DNA from: Methanobacteriota archaeon
GTDB taxonomy: Archaea > Halobacteriota > Methanomicrobia > Methanomicrobiales > Methanocorpusculaceae
Assembly: GCA_023396065.1 (NCBI GenBank)
Contig: JAEWXF010000035.1
Location: 1-8,937 of the forward strand
DNA: 8,937 bases
Direction of reading: 5' to 3'
Position numbers and translations under genes: made by a program. Positions 1 to 6,297 of this stretch are shown here, in pieces (within the stretch, counting starts at the first letter, position 1; each line of letters opens with the position of its first letter). Under the pieces are notes generated by a model. It had not been told where the DNA came from. It saw only the letters and a program-made list of their open reading frames with translations, and ran no database searches.

Positions 1-550
1 CGAGGGTGGTCCCGATAGTGAACCTATATCTGGACAAATGGACACAACTCCCTCCGGCTCAGAGATGGCTCCTAAACATACACAATTATTCATCTCGCGG
101 AACGTGGTAAGCCCTATGTGCTCCTCGTACGAGGTATCCAACCGCAAGGGAACGAAATGGCACAGAGGGTAAAGGAACAAGGTAAAAAGCAAAAGCCGTC
201 CTGTAATCGGGCGGATAAGAGTGAAAAAAATGTTCCAACCCGAAAGGGTGCAGACTTACCTTATGGTATTTCATGACGTGAACAGAGGCAAACCTATGAA
301 CGGTAACAATTCAACGACGGGAGTCACTCCTGAGAAATTGCCGGACCCGAAAACACTTGCACGCCAATGGACAGCTGTCGATTGGACCAAAGTAAAATCC
401 GAAGTTAACAGGCTGCAAACTCGAATCGCCAAGGCAGGAAAAAAAACTGTCGCTTGAAAAAGTGATGAAATACTTGAGCCGCATGAAGGGAAACTTTCAC
501 GTGCGGTTCTGAGAAGACGGGGAGGGAGCAATCCCTCCTTGTTATTCGAC
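1..550 (+). mobile_element. Group II intron, 3' portion (5' end outside window), degenerate ORF
   Basis: Group II introns are self-splicing ribozymes and retroelements. The stretch around 208-262 (gggcggataagag, then acccgaaagggtg) resembles the conserved core between domains II and III. Domain V is textbook at 476-509 (34 nt): lower helix 476-482 with 503-509, AGC triad at 477-479, two-nucleotide bulge at 500-501, and a GAAA tetraloop (490-493) closing a 5-bp helix. Domain VI follows as an 11-bp stem (517-527 with 532-542) with a GCAA loop. A544 lies seven bases from the proposed 3' end at C550, where the branch-point adenosine is expected, and the end AC fits the AY rule. Domain IV holds only a stub of the maturase gene (296-457), so this copy cannot move by itself but might still splice with a maturase from elsewhere. 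The 5' boundary and exon-binding sites are not visible. By-eye folding only. Confidence 0.88.
296..457 (+). pseudogene. Truncated group II intron reverse transcriptase/maturase (N-terminal stub)
   Basis: This stub of 53 codons begins at ATG 296, preceded by GAGG at 285-288 with a 7-base spacer. It lies in intron domain IV, where maturase genes reside. The segment ARQWTAVDW followed by VNRLQTRIAKA is the signature of the N-terminal domain of intron-encoded reverse transcriptases (W..idW....v..LQ.RI..A). Full-length proteins of this kind are about 400-600 residues. Here the frame stops at 455-457, and domain V starts only 18 bases later, so the catalytic RT, thumb and maturase domains are gone. 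The final residues GKKTVA do not continue the usual RT sequence and may mark the deletion join. An upstream in-frame ATG at 221 gives a longer reading, but it would start inside intron domain III and has no better ribosome site. Confidence 0.75.
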
Positions 551-619
551 TATGAAGGGAAACTTTCACGTACGGTTCTGAGAAGACGGGGAGGGAGCAA
601 TCCCTCCTTGTTATTCGAC
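482..619 (+). repeat. Tandem 69-bp direct repeat (two units)
   Basis: Unit 1 is 482-550 and unit 2 is 551-619, directly abutting, differing only at 482/551 and 503/572. The repeat covers most of domain V and all of domain VI of the group II intron. It could arise by insertion of one intron into a relative, or by recombination between intron tails. Confidence 0.93.
551..619 (+). mobile_element. Second, 5'-truncated copy of group II intron domains V-VI
   Basis: Sixty-nine bases that match 482-550 at 67 of 69 positions. The copy keeps the domain V upper helix and GAAA loop, the domain V 3' strand (572-578), the domain VI hairpin and the TTATTCGAC end. It lacks the domain V 5' strand: the six bases before it (545-550, ttcgac) cannot pair with 573-578, and the catalytic AGC triad is missing, so it is not a ribozyme by itself. 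The two differences (C482/T551 and G503/A572) fall on the two partners of one domain V base pair, C-G in the first copy and T-A here. This suggests a tail from a sister intron rather than a simple recent duplication. Confidence 0.8.
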
Positions 620-792
620 ATTCAACTTCATACACCCAAGGATGCCCGGGAACCATTTTCATAGGGAGGTATTTGACACTTACCACGATGAAGCTGAAAA
701 ATAGGGCATGACGAGGTGTGTATTCAAATTTTGAACCCGTGCATAGGGTCGTTTTCACGAAGGACTGCGGACTGTCCGCTTTCTCCCGGGCC
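620..792. other. Intergenic stretch without a recognisable gene
   Basis: This lies between the intron tail and the 3' end of the binding-protein gene. No credible reading frame is seen on either strand. Two 13-base odd palindromes are present: TTCAAA-T-TTTGAA at 723-735 and GCGGAC-T-GTCCGC at 767-779. Their arms are too close to form RNA hairpins; they could be protein-binding sites or chance. The stretch should contain the 3' exon of the intron, but no gene crossing it is visible. Confidence 0.5.
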
Positions 793-824
793 AAAAAAAA
801 GTTCCCGGTTTTCCGGTTTACCGG
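793..824 (-). terminator. Candidate T8 terminator of the binding-protein gene
   Basis: Read on the minus strand, the stop codon TAA (820-818) sits inside the small hairpin CCGG-TAAA-CCGG. A third CCGG follows, and then a run of eight T (plus-strand A at 793-800). Archaeal transcription ends at such T-tracts, with or without a hairpin. The three CCGG tetranucleotides are spaced exactly 8 bases apart. Confidence 0.6.
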
Positions 825-3232
825 ATACGGGGAAGAAGTACCGCGGCTGCTGCAAGTCCGGCGAGGAGGCCGAAGAGGGGAGCAGGAGCTTTGGTTTGTG
901 TCGGGGAGGCGGTCGCCGTTGCGGTTGTGGCGGCGGCTTCGGTAGTCGGGGTTGCCACGGTAGCCGTAGTATCAACCGGTTTGAGTTCCGGACCTTCAGT
1001 ATCGGTCTTTGGGACTGCTTCGGCGGTTGCGCCTTTTTTGTAGGCAACGGCGAAGACGGAGAAGCCCGGAGTTTCTGCGGTGTAGTAGGTCATACCGTTT
1101 GCTTCGTAGGAGAAGGTGGTCGGAAGTTCGGTCCAGACACCATCCGCCAGCCGCATCATGATGATATCATACTGGCCGTAGCCTGCGGCGGTGATAATGC
1201 CGGTCGGAACACCGAACTCGAACGTCGCACCGCTGATATCCGCGGGCTGCGCATTCTCCAGATGGATCTCCATGACTCTCTGGGTCGCAAGTCCGGTCTC
1301 CGGCAGGTTCTCGGGAACGTCACCAAGGATCAGCTTCGTTCCTGCGGGAAGCGCTGCTCCTGCCGGGGTCAGCTCAACGGTCAGGGCGTTGGCAAAGGTG
1401 AAGGTTCCGGGTGAGGCTGCTGAGGCGGTACTGCTGGAGCTGGCACTGTCTTCGCCTGAATCATACTGGACAAGCGGGAGGATGAGATGTTTGTTGTAGA
1501 GGTAGTAGTCCATCATCGTGTTCAGACCGGAAATCATTCCCGGCATGTTCTGGAAGACGACACGTTCCGCCGGGATGCCGAGTTCCACCAGTTTCTCATG
1601 AATCGGAACGCCTGCCTTCGGGTTCGGGCACAGAGCATTATCGATCACAAAAATCTTGCCGGTGGCAGATTCGTTTGCGGCGTCACGGTACGTCTGGGTG
1701 TTGTCGATGATATCCTGAACAACAGCACCTACTGCTGCGGGGCTGGGGAAGTATGCCCTGAGGACGTCCATCTGCATCCAGTCATGAGTCTGTGCCTGGA
1801 GATAATACATGCAGATAACCGGGGTTCCTTCCAGGGCGTTCAGCTCACCTGCAGTCAGAGCTGTTTCACTGTCAATTCTGGCGATATATGTCTCAAGGTT
1901 TTCCTCGTACTGTTCCTTATGCTGCGGGTCGACTGTCCCGAGCAGATAGCAGACTGCGGCGCTGTACAACTTCAGTGCCTCCGGATGATCGTAGTCATTG
2001 GTGACCGGTGTTCCGGCCTGTTCTTCAGTAACAGCTTCGATAACTTTCCAGTCGGTGGCAAGGCCTTTGTTTTTCTGACGGAACTCGGTTACGTAACTGA
2101 CTGCATTATGATCCATCCCGCTGCCGGAGTCCTGGGCAAAGAAAGCATCTGCGGTAAAGATGAAGTCAGAGTTTGTCTGCATCCATGCATTCAGCGTTTC
2201 GGCGTTCTGATGAACTGCTTCTCCGGGCCCCATAATCACCTTCACGTACTTTCCGCCGATCTGCCGGGTCACATCCCCGACATTTGCCATCGTGGCGACG
2301 ATGTTGATCGTCGGGTATCCGTTTTTAATCTCGTTGAAGATGAGATTTTTGTTGTACAGATAGAAGTCCAGATTGGTGTCTACACCGGCTGCCATCTTCG
2401 GCAGATTCTGGAAGATCACCCGGGCACTGGGAATTTTGTTGTCCTGCAGGGCTTCGTAGATCAGTTTTCCGTTCTCAGGTCCGGCAACACCGTTTTCCAC
2501 GACAAAAATTCTGCCTGCTTCCGACTCACGGGCGATTTTCCGGTACGTGTCCGGGTCTGCGTTGATCTTATCAACGATGGTTCCCGAGCTTGTCGCACTG
2601 GTAAAGGAGTCCACCGTTTCCATGTTCATCCAGGTGACGGTCTGTTCCTCCATGTATCTGTGGCGGATGACCGGCGTTCCGGATAATGTCTCCTCCTCTT
2701 CCGGGGTGAACTCGGTAACCGTATCGATCTTGTTGCAGTATGTTTCCCAGTTGCTGAGGTATGAACTCCGGTTTGCGGAGTCAAGATCGATCAGATAGGA
2801 ACATACGACCGCCGCATACTGCTTCAGGCTCTCGGGATCATTGTAGACGTTGGTTCCTGTCCCAAGGCCGTACTCAAGCTCAACTCCCTTCCGGTCACCA
2901 ATGTATTTCCAGTCCGGGGTAAACCCAAAGTTCGGCTGGGTAAAGTTGTTCACCTTGTTGATACCGGCAGTATCCATCCCTTTCTGGGCAAGGAATGCAT
3001 CGGCATCTTTGATGAACTCCGAGTTCGTCTGGAGTAGTCCGTCAATCACATCCGGACTCAGATGTACTCCGGCAGCCGGCTGGATGTAAATCGCGGTTAC
3101 ATGATCACCGCCGACCTCATTCACACAGTCATACACATTGGGCATCGTCGTTACCACATTCAATGCCGCTGCTCCCGGGATCATCAGTCCCGCTACGAGC
3201 AGCAGTAACACAAACAGCAAACTACGTCGCAT
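818..3232 (-). CDS. Surface-anchored protein with two tandem ZnuA/TroA-like metal-binding modules and a PGF-pre-PGF domain
   Basis: 804 residues. Residues 1-23 form a Sec signal peptide (RR, Leu-rich core, AAA before LNVV) without a lipobox cysteine. Two homologous modules follow, about 24-300 and 308-590, each resembling the substrate-binding protein of zinc/manganese ABC transporters. Shared blocks include V.TM.NV, QTNS.FI..ADAF, GTPVI, IFV.(E/D)N and FQN.P. Putative ligands are H57, H191 and E246 in module 1, and H341 and D531 in module 2. The usual His of the H.W.DP motif is Asn in both (N128, N412), and module 2 has M475 where module 1 has H191. Residues 612-732 match the PGF-pre-PGF domain (DG.WTELPT, ETPGFSVFA). 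A Thr/Ala/Pro stalk (738-783) leads to a hydrophobic tail ending PRIR, a degenerate PGF-CTERM-type anchor. It probably captures a metal outside the membrane; the metal is unknown and no permease or ATPase gene is in view. ATG 3232 was chosen because it gives the signal peptide. Confidence 0.82.
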   Translation of the reverse strand: MRRSLLFVLLLLVAGLMIPGAAALNVVTTMPNVYDCVNEVGGDHVTAIYIQPAAGVHLSPDVIDGLLQTNSEFIKDADAFLAQKGMDTAGINKVNNFTQPNFGFTPDWKYIGDRKGVELEYGLGTGTNVYNDPESLKQYAAVVCSYLIDLDSANRSSYLSNWETYCNKIDTVTEFTPEEEETLSGTPVIRHRYMEEQTVTWMNMETVDSFTSATSSGTIVDKINADPDTYRKIARESEAGRIFVVENGVAGPENGKLIYEALQDNKIPSARVIFQNLPKMAAGVDTNLDFYLYNKNLIFNEIKNGYPTINIVATMANVGDVTRQIGGKYVKVIMGPGEAVHQNAETLNAWMQTNSDFIFTADAFFAQDSGSGMDHNAVSYVTEFRQKNKGLATDWKVIEAVTEEQAGTPVTNDYDHPEALKLYSAAVCYLLGTVDPQHKEQYEENLETYIARIDSETALTAGELNALEGTPVICMYYLQAQTHDWMQMDVLRAYFPSPAAVGAVVQDIIDNTQTYRDAANESATGKIFVIDNALCPNPKAGVPIHEKLVELGIPAERVVFQNMPGMISGLNTMMDYYLYNKHLILPLVQYDSGEDSASSSSTASAASPGTFTFANALTVELTPAGAALPAGTKLILGDVPENLPETGLATQRVMEIHLENAQPADISGATFEFGVPTGIITAAGYGQYDIIMMRLADGVWTELPTTFSYEANGMTYYTAETPGFSVFAVAYKKGATAEAVPKTDTEGPELKPVDTTATVATPTTEAAATTATATASPTQTKAPAPLFGLLAGLAAAAVLLPRIR

Positions 3233-3255
3233 AGATAGTACATGTTAACTCAAAG

Positions 3256-3263
3256 TATAAAAT
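3256..3263 (-). promoter_or_regulatory. TATA box for the binding-protein gene; nearly leaderless mRNA
   Basis: On the minus strand the sequence reads ATTTTATA, an archaeal TATA box. Its centre lies about 28 bases before the start codon at 3232. Archaeal transcription starts about 25-28 bases after the TATA centre, so the mRNA would begin at or just before ATG. No Shine-Dalgarno sequence precedes the ATG, which agrees with leaderless translation. Confidence 0.6.
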
Positions 3264-3498
3264 ATGTTGCTACCATAATTCTAATTCATAGCATGAAACG
3301 ACATACAACCAGAAAAACGTATGCTTCAGCATCAGATAATCCGGGACTGCCCCGGCGTTTATCCACAGAAACGAACCGTGAGTTTTCCACCCTCCTTTTT
3401 TGTGACCGCCCGGTTTTTCCGGTATCGGCATGAAGCAGAGACCCTCTCTTTAAAATACCCGCTATTCCGGCTCAAATCGTGAATCTGAGTCGTTAATC

Positions 3499-3597
3499 TC
3501 AAAAAAGAACTCTCTCCCGGAGGTAGTACAGGTCGTTTTCATGAATATCCTGCCTCAGATACCGTTTATCGAGGTCAACAGACGACCAATACCGCAT
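3499..3597 (-). CDS. Possible 32-residue small protein, unknown
   Basis: Not recognised. The frame runs ATG at 3597 to TGA at 3499-3501 and gives a charged, amphipathic peptide starting MRYWSSVDLDKRYL and ending YYLRERVLF. The composition (Tyr, Leu, Arg, Asp, Glu) looks protein-like, and a T6 run ends the frame. Against it: no Shine-Dalgarno motif lies at normal distance, the frame is short, and it sits just behind the mcr terminator. A weak TATA-like ATTTATG (minus strand, near 3694-3700) could drive it. It could also be a remnant of a longer lost gene. Confidence 0.27.
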   Translation of the reverse strand: MRYWSSVDLDKRYLRQDIHENDLYYLRERVLF

Positions 3598-3674
3598 GGT
3601 TTCCGGAGATGAGGTTTTTCTCGTTTTCCCTCTTTTCCGCCTTTAGATATCGAGATATCATCGTTACAGAGCAT

Positions 3675-3707
3675 TCCCGGGAGGGATCGTTCCCATAAAT
3701 CCCGGGA
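3675..3707. other. Very stable nested hairpin behind the mcr operon
   Basis: The self-complementary octamer TCCCGGGA occurs twice (3675-3682 and 3700-3707) and the two copies pair with each other. Inside, GGGA (3683-3686) pairs with TCCC (3691-3694) around the loop TCGT, leaving a 5-base bulge. It lies 23 bases beyond the mcr T-tract in the direction of mcr transcription. It could protect 3' ends, act as a back-up terminator structure, or be part of a small RNA. No T-tract adjoins it directly. Confidence 0.6.
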
Positions 3708-3729
3708 TATTTTACCTGCCCGTACACAG

Positions 3730-3766
3730 AAAAAAAAGTTCCGGCCCGAACCCTACTGGGCCGGAA
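3730..3766 (-). terminator. Intrinsic terminator of the mcr operon, overlapping the mcrA stop
   Basis: Minus-strand TTCCGGCCC (3766-3758) pairs perfectly with GGGCCGGAA (3747-3739), a 9-bp stem with a 10-base loop, followed by C and eight T (3737-3730). The upstream arm encodes the last codons of mcrA (within Ile-Pro-Ala-Gln) and the TAG stop (3755-3753) lies in the loop. This is an unusually bacterial-looking terminator for an archaeon. Confidence 0.85.
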
Positions 3767-5459
3767 TAATCAGAGAACGTTCACCCGCAGGCATAAACTC
3801 GCGGATAGCGCCTTTCGCAAACTCCTTTCGCGGATGGGCAAAATCAAACACCAGTGACGGATCTGCAAAGCAGACCTTAATCAGCGGAGACAGAGACCAT
3901 GCATCGCCGCGTCCGAAATGTGCCGCCGCAACGATTGCTGCATACTCTCCCTGATGACCCACGTTCATCGCATAGTTCGGATAATTTGGTCCGCGCAGCT
4001 CTGCGATACAGCCCTCATCCGGCCGCATCGACAGTGAATTCGCCGAACCGCACTGATCCTGCAGATCATACCCGAAGAAACCGAGTCGCGACCATCCGTC
4101 CTTATGCATCAGCTGGGAAAGATACCATGCATTCAGACCCGCATTCGAGTGACCGGTTGCAAGAGACGTCGTACACCCGCTGGCAGCCGCAAGCACCGCC
4201 GCGCGCTGGGACCCGCCGAAGTGATCCTCCATCATTGTCGGATACAGCTCATACTGCTCCATACCATAGAGATTTACCTCGGTTGCAATATCATTCACAA
4301 TATCCTGCGTTGGTTTGACTTTGTCAGCCGGAGACGGGTTTGACAGATCCACACCGTATTTGTCATGAATATAGTCTCTCCCGTGATACACAAAATCATC
4401 AAGGATGTTATCGGTGTATGCCGCAGTCGCATACTGCGTAAACCCGACACCTCCCGACATATACGACCCAAGCCAGATCTGATCGAACAGAACCGCTCCG
4501 GCCCCGACATTCTCCAGCGTACACAGTGCCGGATCATCCGGATGAACCCGGTCTGCCTGAATCATATCCGAAAAGATACCAAACAGAATACCTCCCGGTT
4601 CATTCGGACCACGGGCACGGCGCGCCGGCAGATGGGATGCCATATTAATAACACCCGCATGTTTCGCCGCAAACGACAGATCCGCAACCGCAGCTTCCCC
4701 GGCACACATCCGGTATGCTGCAATAAACGACATACCGATCTGCATCGCAGACCAGCGGGACGTCGTACCTCCGTCACAGGTTCGTCCCACAATCGTGGGA
4801 ATATGGACACACTGCCACATGGATTTCCCGACCGCCTGCATAAGCGCTTCGGCCTGTTTTTTCGGGAACAGCTTCTCGATATCGAGAACATACTGGGACT
4901 CAATTGAGTCGGCAATCTCCTGATCACCGGTAAATATCTTCACATAACAGTCATCGGTTAAAGCCGGGTGAGTTTCCACCATATGTTCCTGTACGACCGC
5001 TCCCCCGGGCATCGCATGATTCACAACATGGAGATACTCTGAAATCGTCTCCGGCGTAACCTCTTTTCCCAGACGTTTCGTCAGGGTTGCATGCGCCATA
5101 TCCATCGACACGATAACCGTTCTGCGGATATCATCCCAGAACTGCTGCATAGCTGAGTTGTTCACAAAATGCAGATCATCACCCTCGACAAACGTCCCGG
5201 TACCGGATACTTCGTAGGTCATCAGCTGACGCTGACCCATCGGGACACCGCCAAGGTGACAGTGATCCGGATCGTACATAGAGATACCGCGCTTCGCAAC
5301 GATTGCCTCATTTTCTGCGAGAAACTCACGTTTTCTCGGGGACTGATGGACACCGTCAAACTTGTAGAACTCGGTGGTGGTTGACTCAACATCCTCCTTC
5401 GGGAACTTCCGTTTGAGTGCTTCGAGGAAAAGTTTCTGGGTCTTTTCAATCTTCGGCAT
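3753..5459 (-). CDS. mcrA: Methyl-coenzyme M reductase subunit alpha
   Basis: 568 residues, slightly longer than the roughly 550 of the Methanothermobacter enzyme. The alpha subunit holds most of the F430 and coenzyme M site of MCR, which converts methyl-CoM plus CoB-SH to methane and the heterodisulfide CoM-S-S-CoB. Visible residues: Q157 in AVVQEHM (axial nickel ligand), Y343 in GVGFTQYATAAY (active site), and the five modified positions: H267 (KHA), R281 (ARRARG), Q418 (GGSQRAA), G463 (FFGYD, thioglycine) and C470 (QDQCG). D468, modified to didehydroaspartate in some species, is also present. Residues 484-506 and the FMPAGERSLIIPA end are typical. The start is fixed by a strong AGGAGGAG two codons upstream that lies in the last Glu codons of mcrG; only two bases separate the genes, so translation is probably coupled. 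Last gene of the operon. I cannot decide between mcr and the mrt isoenzyme by eye. Confidence 0.98.
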   Translation of the reverse strand: MPKIEKTQKLFLEALKRKFPKEDVESTTTEFYKFDGVHQSPRKREFLAENEAIVAKRGISMYDPDHCHLGGVPMGQRQLMTYEVSGTGTFVEGDDLHFVNNSAMQQFWDDIRRTVIVSMDMAHATLTKRLGKEVTPETISEYLHVVNHAMPGGAVVQEHMVETHPALTDDCYVKIFTGDQEIADSIESQYVLDIEKLFPKKQAEALMQAVGKSMWQCVHIPTIVGRTCDGGTTSRWSAMQIGMSFIAAYRMCAGEAAVADLSFAAKHAGVINMASHLPARRARGPNEPGGILFGIFSDMIQADRVHPDDPALCTLENVGAGAVLFDQIWLGSYMSGGVGFTQYATAAYTDNILDDFVYHGRDYIHDKYGVDLSNPSPADKVKPTQDIVNDIATEVNLYGMEQYELYPTMMEDHFGGSQRAAVLAAASGCTTSLATGHSNAGLNAWYLSQLMHKDGWSRLGFFGYDLQDQCGSANSLSMRPDEGCIAELRGPNYPNYAMNVGHQGEYAAIVAAAHFGRGDAWSLSPLIKVCFADPSLVFDFAHPRKEFAKGAIREFMPAGERSLIIPAQ

Positions 5460-5461
5460 AC

Positions 5462-5473
5462 TTACTCCTCCTC
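5462..5473 (-). promoter_or_regulatory. Ribosome-binding site of mcrA embedded in the mcrG C-terminus
   Basis: Minus strand reads GAGGAGGAGTAA, then GT, then the mcrA ATG. The Glu-Glu-Glu codons of McrG supply a near-perfect Shine-Dalgarno sequence 5-6 bases before the mcrA start. This layout favours coupled translation of gamma and alpha subunits, which are needed in equal amounts. Confidence 0.8.
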
Positions 5474-6229
5474 TATCGGCAGGAACCCGTACTTCGTCCG
5501 CAGAGCGTGAATTCTCTGAACATATCTGATGTACTCCTCATCACTGCGGAATGCCGTCCCGACCAGACAGTGAAACATAGGGGTGTTCTCTTTCAGCCAG
5601 TCGTGGCTCATCGGCTTTCCAACCGGAACTTTCCGGTCAAGCGGGTTGCCGACCTGATCTTTCACGTACTTCACAATCCCGTCGGTATCCAGGATACAGC
5701 GCTGTACCGCATCAAACATCATACCGTTCTCTGCGAGACGGAGCGAATGGCCGTGAACGGTTGCACCGCGGATTCCGACGGTTGCAGGATCGAAGAGATT
5801 CGTCTCAACGAGTTCTCTGGCATAGCCTTCAAGATCACGTTCACGGCATTCGATAATCTGTCTGCCGGACAGGGTTCCGGGATCGATTCCGCGATACCGG
5901 TACATCTCCACGTACGTACGCTGATACGGCTGGCAGGGTGCATTGAGCATCGAGTCGGCAAACTGAATGTAGCGGACGCGGTCACCTGCTTTCGCTCCTT
6001 CGGTCGGTTTGACAATCTTCCGGATCGGGCAGTCCGGCTCTCCCTGTTCCGCAAGCGGCGGGTGTGCCGAAGGATATGCCTGACCGGGGGCACGGTGACC
6101 CATGATCAGGATGAGATCCTCATCGGTAACATTGCGGATTTTCTCAAGCTTTACATTCGGGTTCATCTGGTTGCGGCGGACTTCCGCTACCCGGGATGTT
6201 CCCGGACCATATTGTGGTGTATAGGTCAT
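5462..6229 (-). CDS. mcrG: Methyl-coenzyme M reductase subunit gamma
   Basis: 255 residues, the normal length for this subunit, which completes the (alpha-beta-gamma)2 MCR enzyme in the cytoplasm. The motif GTLSGRQ (L120, S121, G122, R123) matches the loop whose arginine contacts coenzyme M in the Methanothermobacter structure (Arg120 there), and ATVHGHSLRL (156-165) matches the conserved His-rich stretch near the cofactor. GGAG lies 10 bases before the ATG. The C-terminus PIEEE is encoded by GAGGAGGAG, which also serves as the ribosome-binding site of mcrA. The 68-base gap to mcrD upstream has no mcrC and no recognisable remnant of it. Confidence 0.97.
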   Translation of the reverse strand: MTYTPQYGPGTSRVAEVRRNQMNPNVKLEKIRNVTDEDLILIMGHRAPGQAYPSAHPPLAEQGEPDCPIRKIVKPTEGAKAGDRVRYIQFADSMLNAPCQPYQRTYVEMYRYRGIDPGTLSGRQIIECRERDLEGYARELVETNLFDPATVGIRGATVHGHSLRLAENGMMFDAVQRCILDTDGIVKYVKDQVGNPLDRKVPVGKPMSHDWLKENTPMFHCLVGTAFRSDEEYIRYVQRIHALRTKYGFLPIEEE

Positions 6230-6297
6230 GTTGTTGGTTCTCCAGATATACTAAAATCCATTCTGATTGGCTTTTCGCGAACGAGGCAGCAAGAGAC

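Larger units (their letters stand above)
3264..3729. other. Intergenic region between the binding-protein gene and mcrA
   Basis: About 470 bases without a long gene. It holds a possible 32-codon ORF (3499-3597, minus), a strong nested hairpin (3675-3707), a small perfect 5-bp stem at 3341-3355 and GATATC-GA-GATATC at 3646-3659. CCCGGTTTTTCCGGT at 3409-3423 is nearly the same as 804-817 after the binding-protein gene. Plus-strand reading frames here have no recognisable protein character. Confidence 0.6.

Noticed and set aside
405..794. 129-codon minus-strand frame with an internal repeat (RITRRDCSLPVFSEP twice)
   Set aside because: It is the antisense of the intron domain V-VI repeat. Such frames are a common false annotation over group II introns; the apparent protein repeat is the 69-bp RNA repeat.
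716..1414. 232-codon plus-strand frame rich in Gly, Cys and Arg
   Set aside because: It is antisense to the 3' half of the binding-protein gene, with low-complexity composition that mirrors the Thr/Ala stalk codons.
1487..2686. 399-codon plus-strand frame
   Set aside because: It lies wholly antisense to the binding-protein gene, has Cys/His/Val-rich non-protein-like composition and no ribosome site. It is a shadow frame of a GC-biased gene.
6230..6297. Internal promoter before mcrG (TTTTAGTATAT on the minus strand)
   Set aside because: The TATA-like string is too close to the mcrG ATG for a start that would keep its GGAG ribosome site, so it is probably chance in an AT-rich gap.
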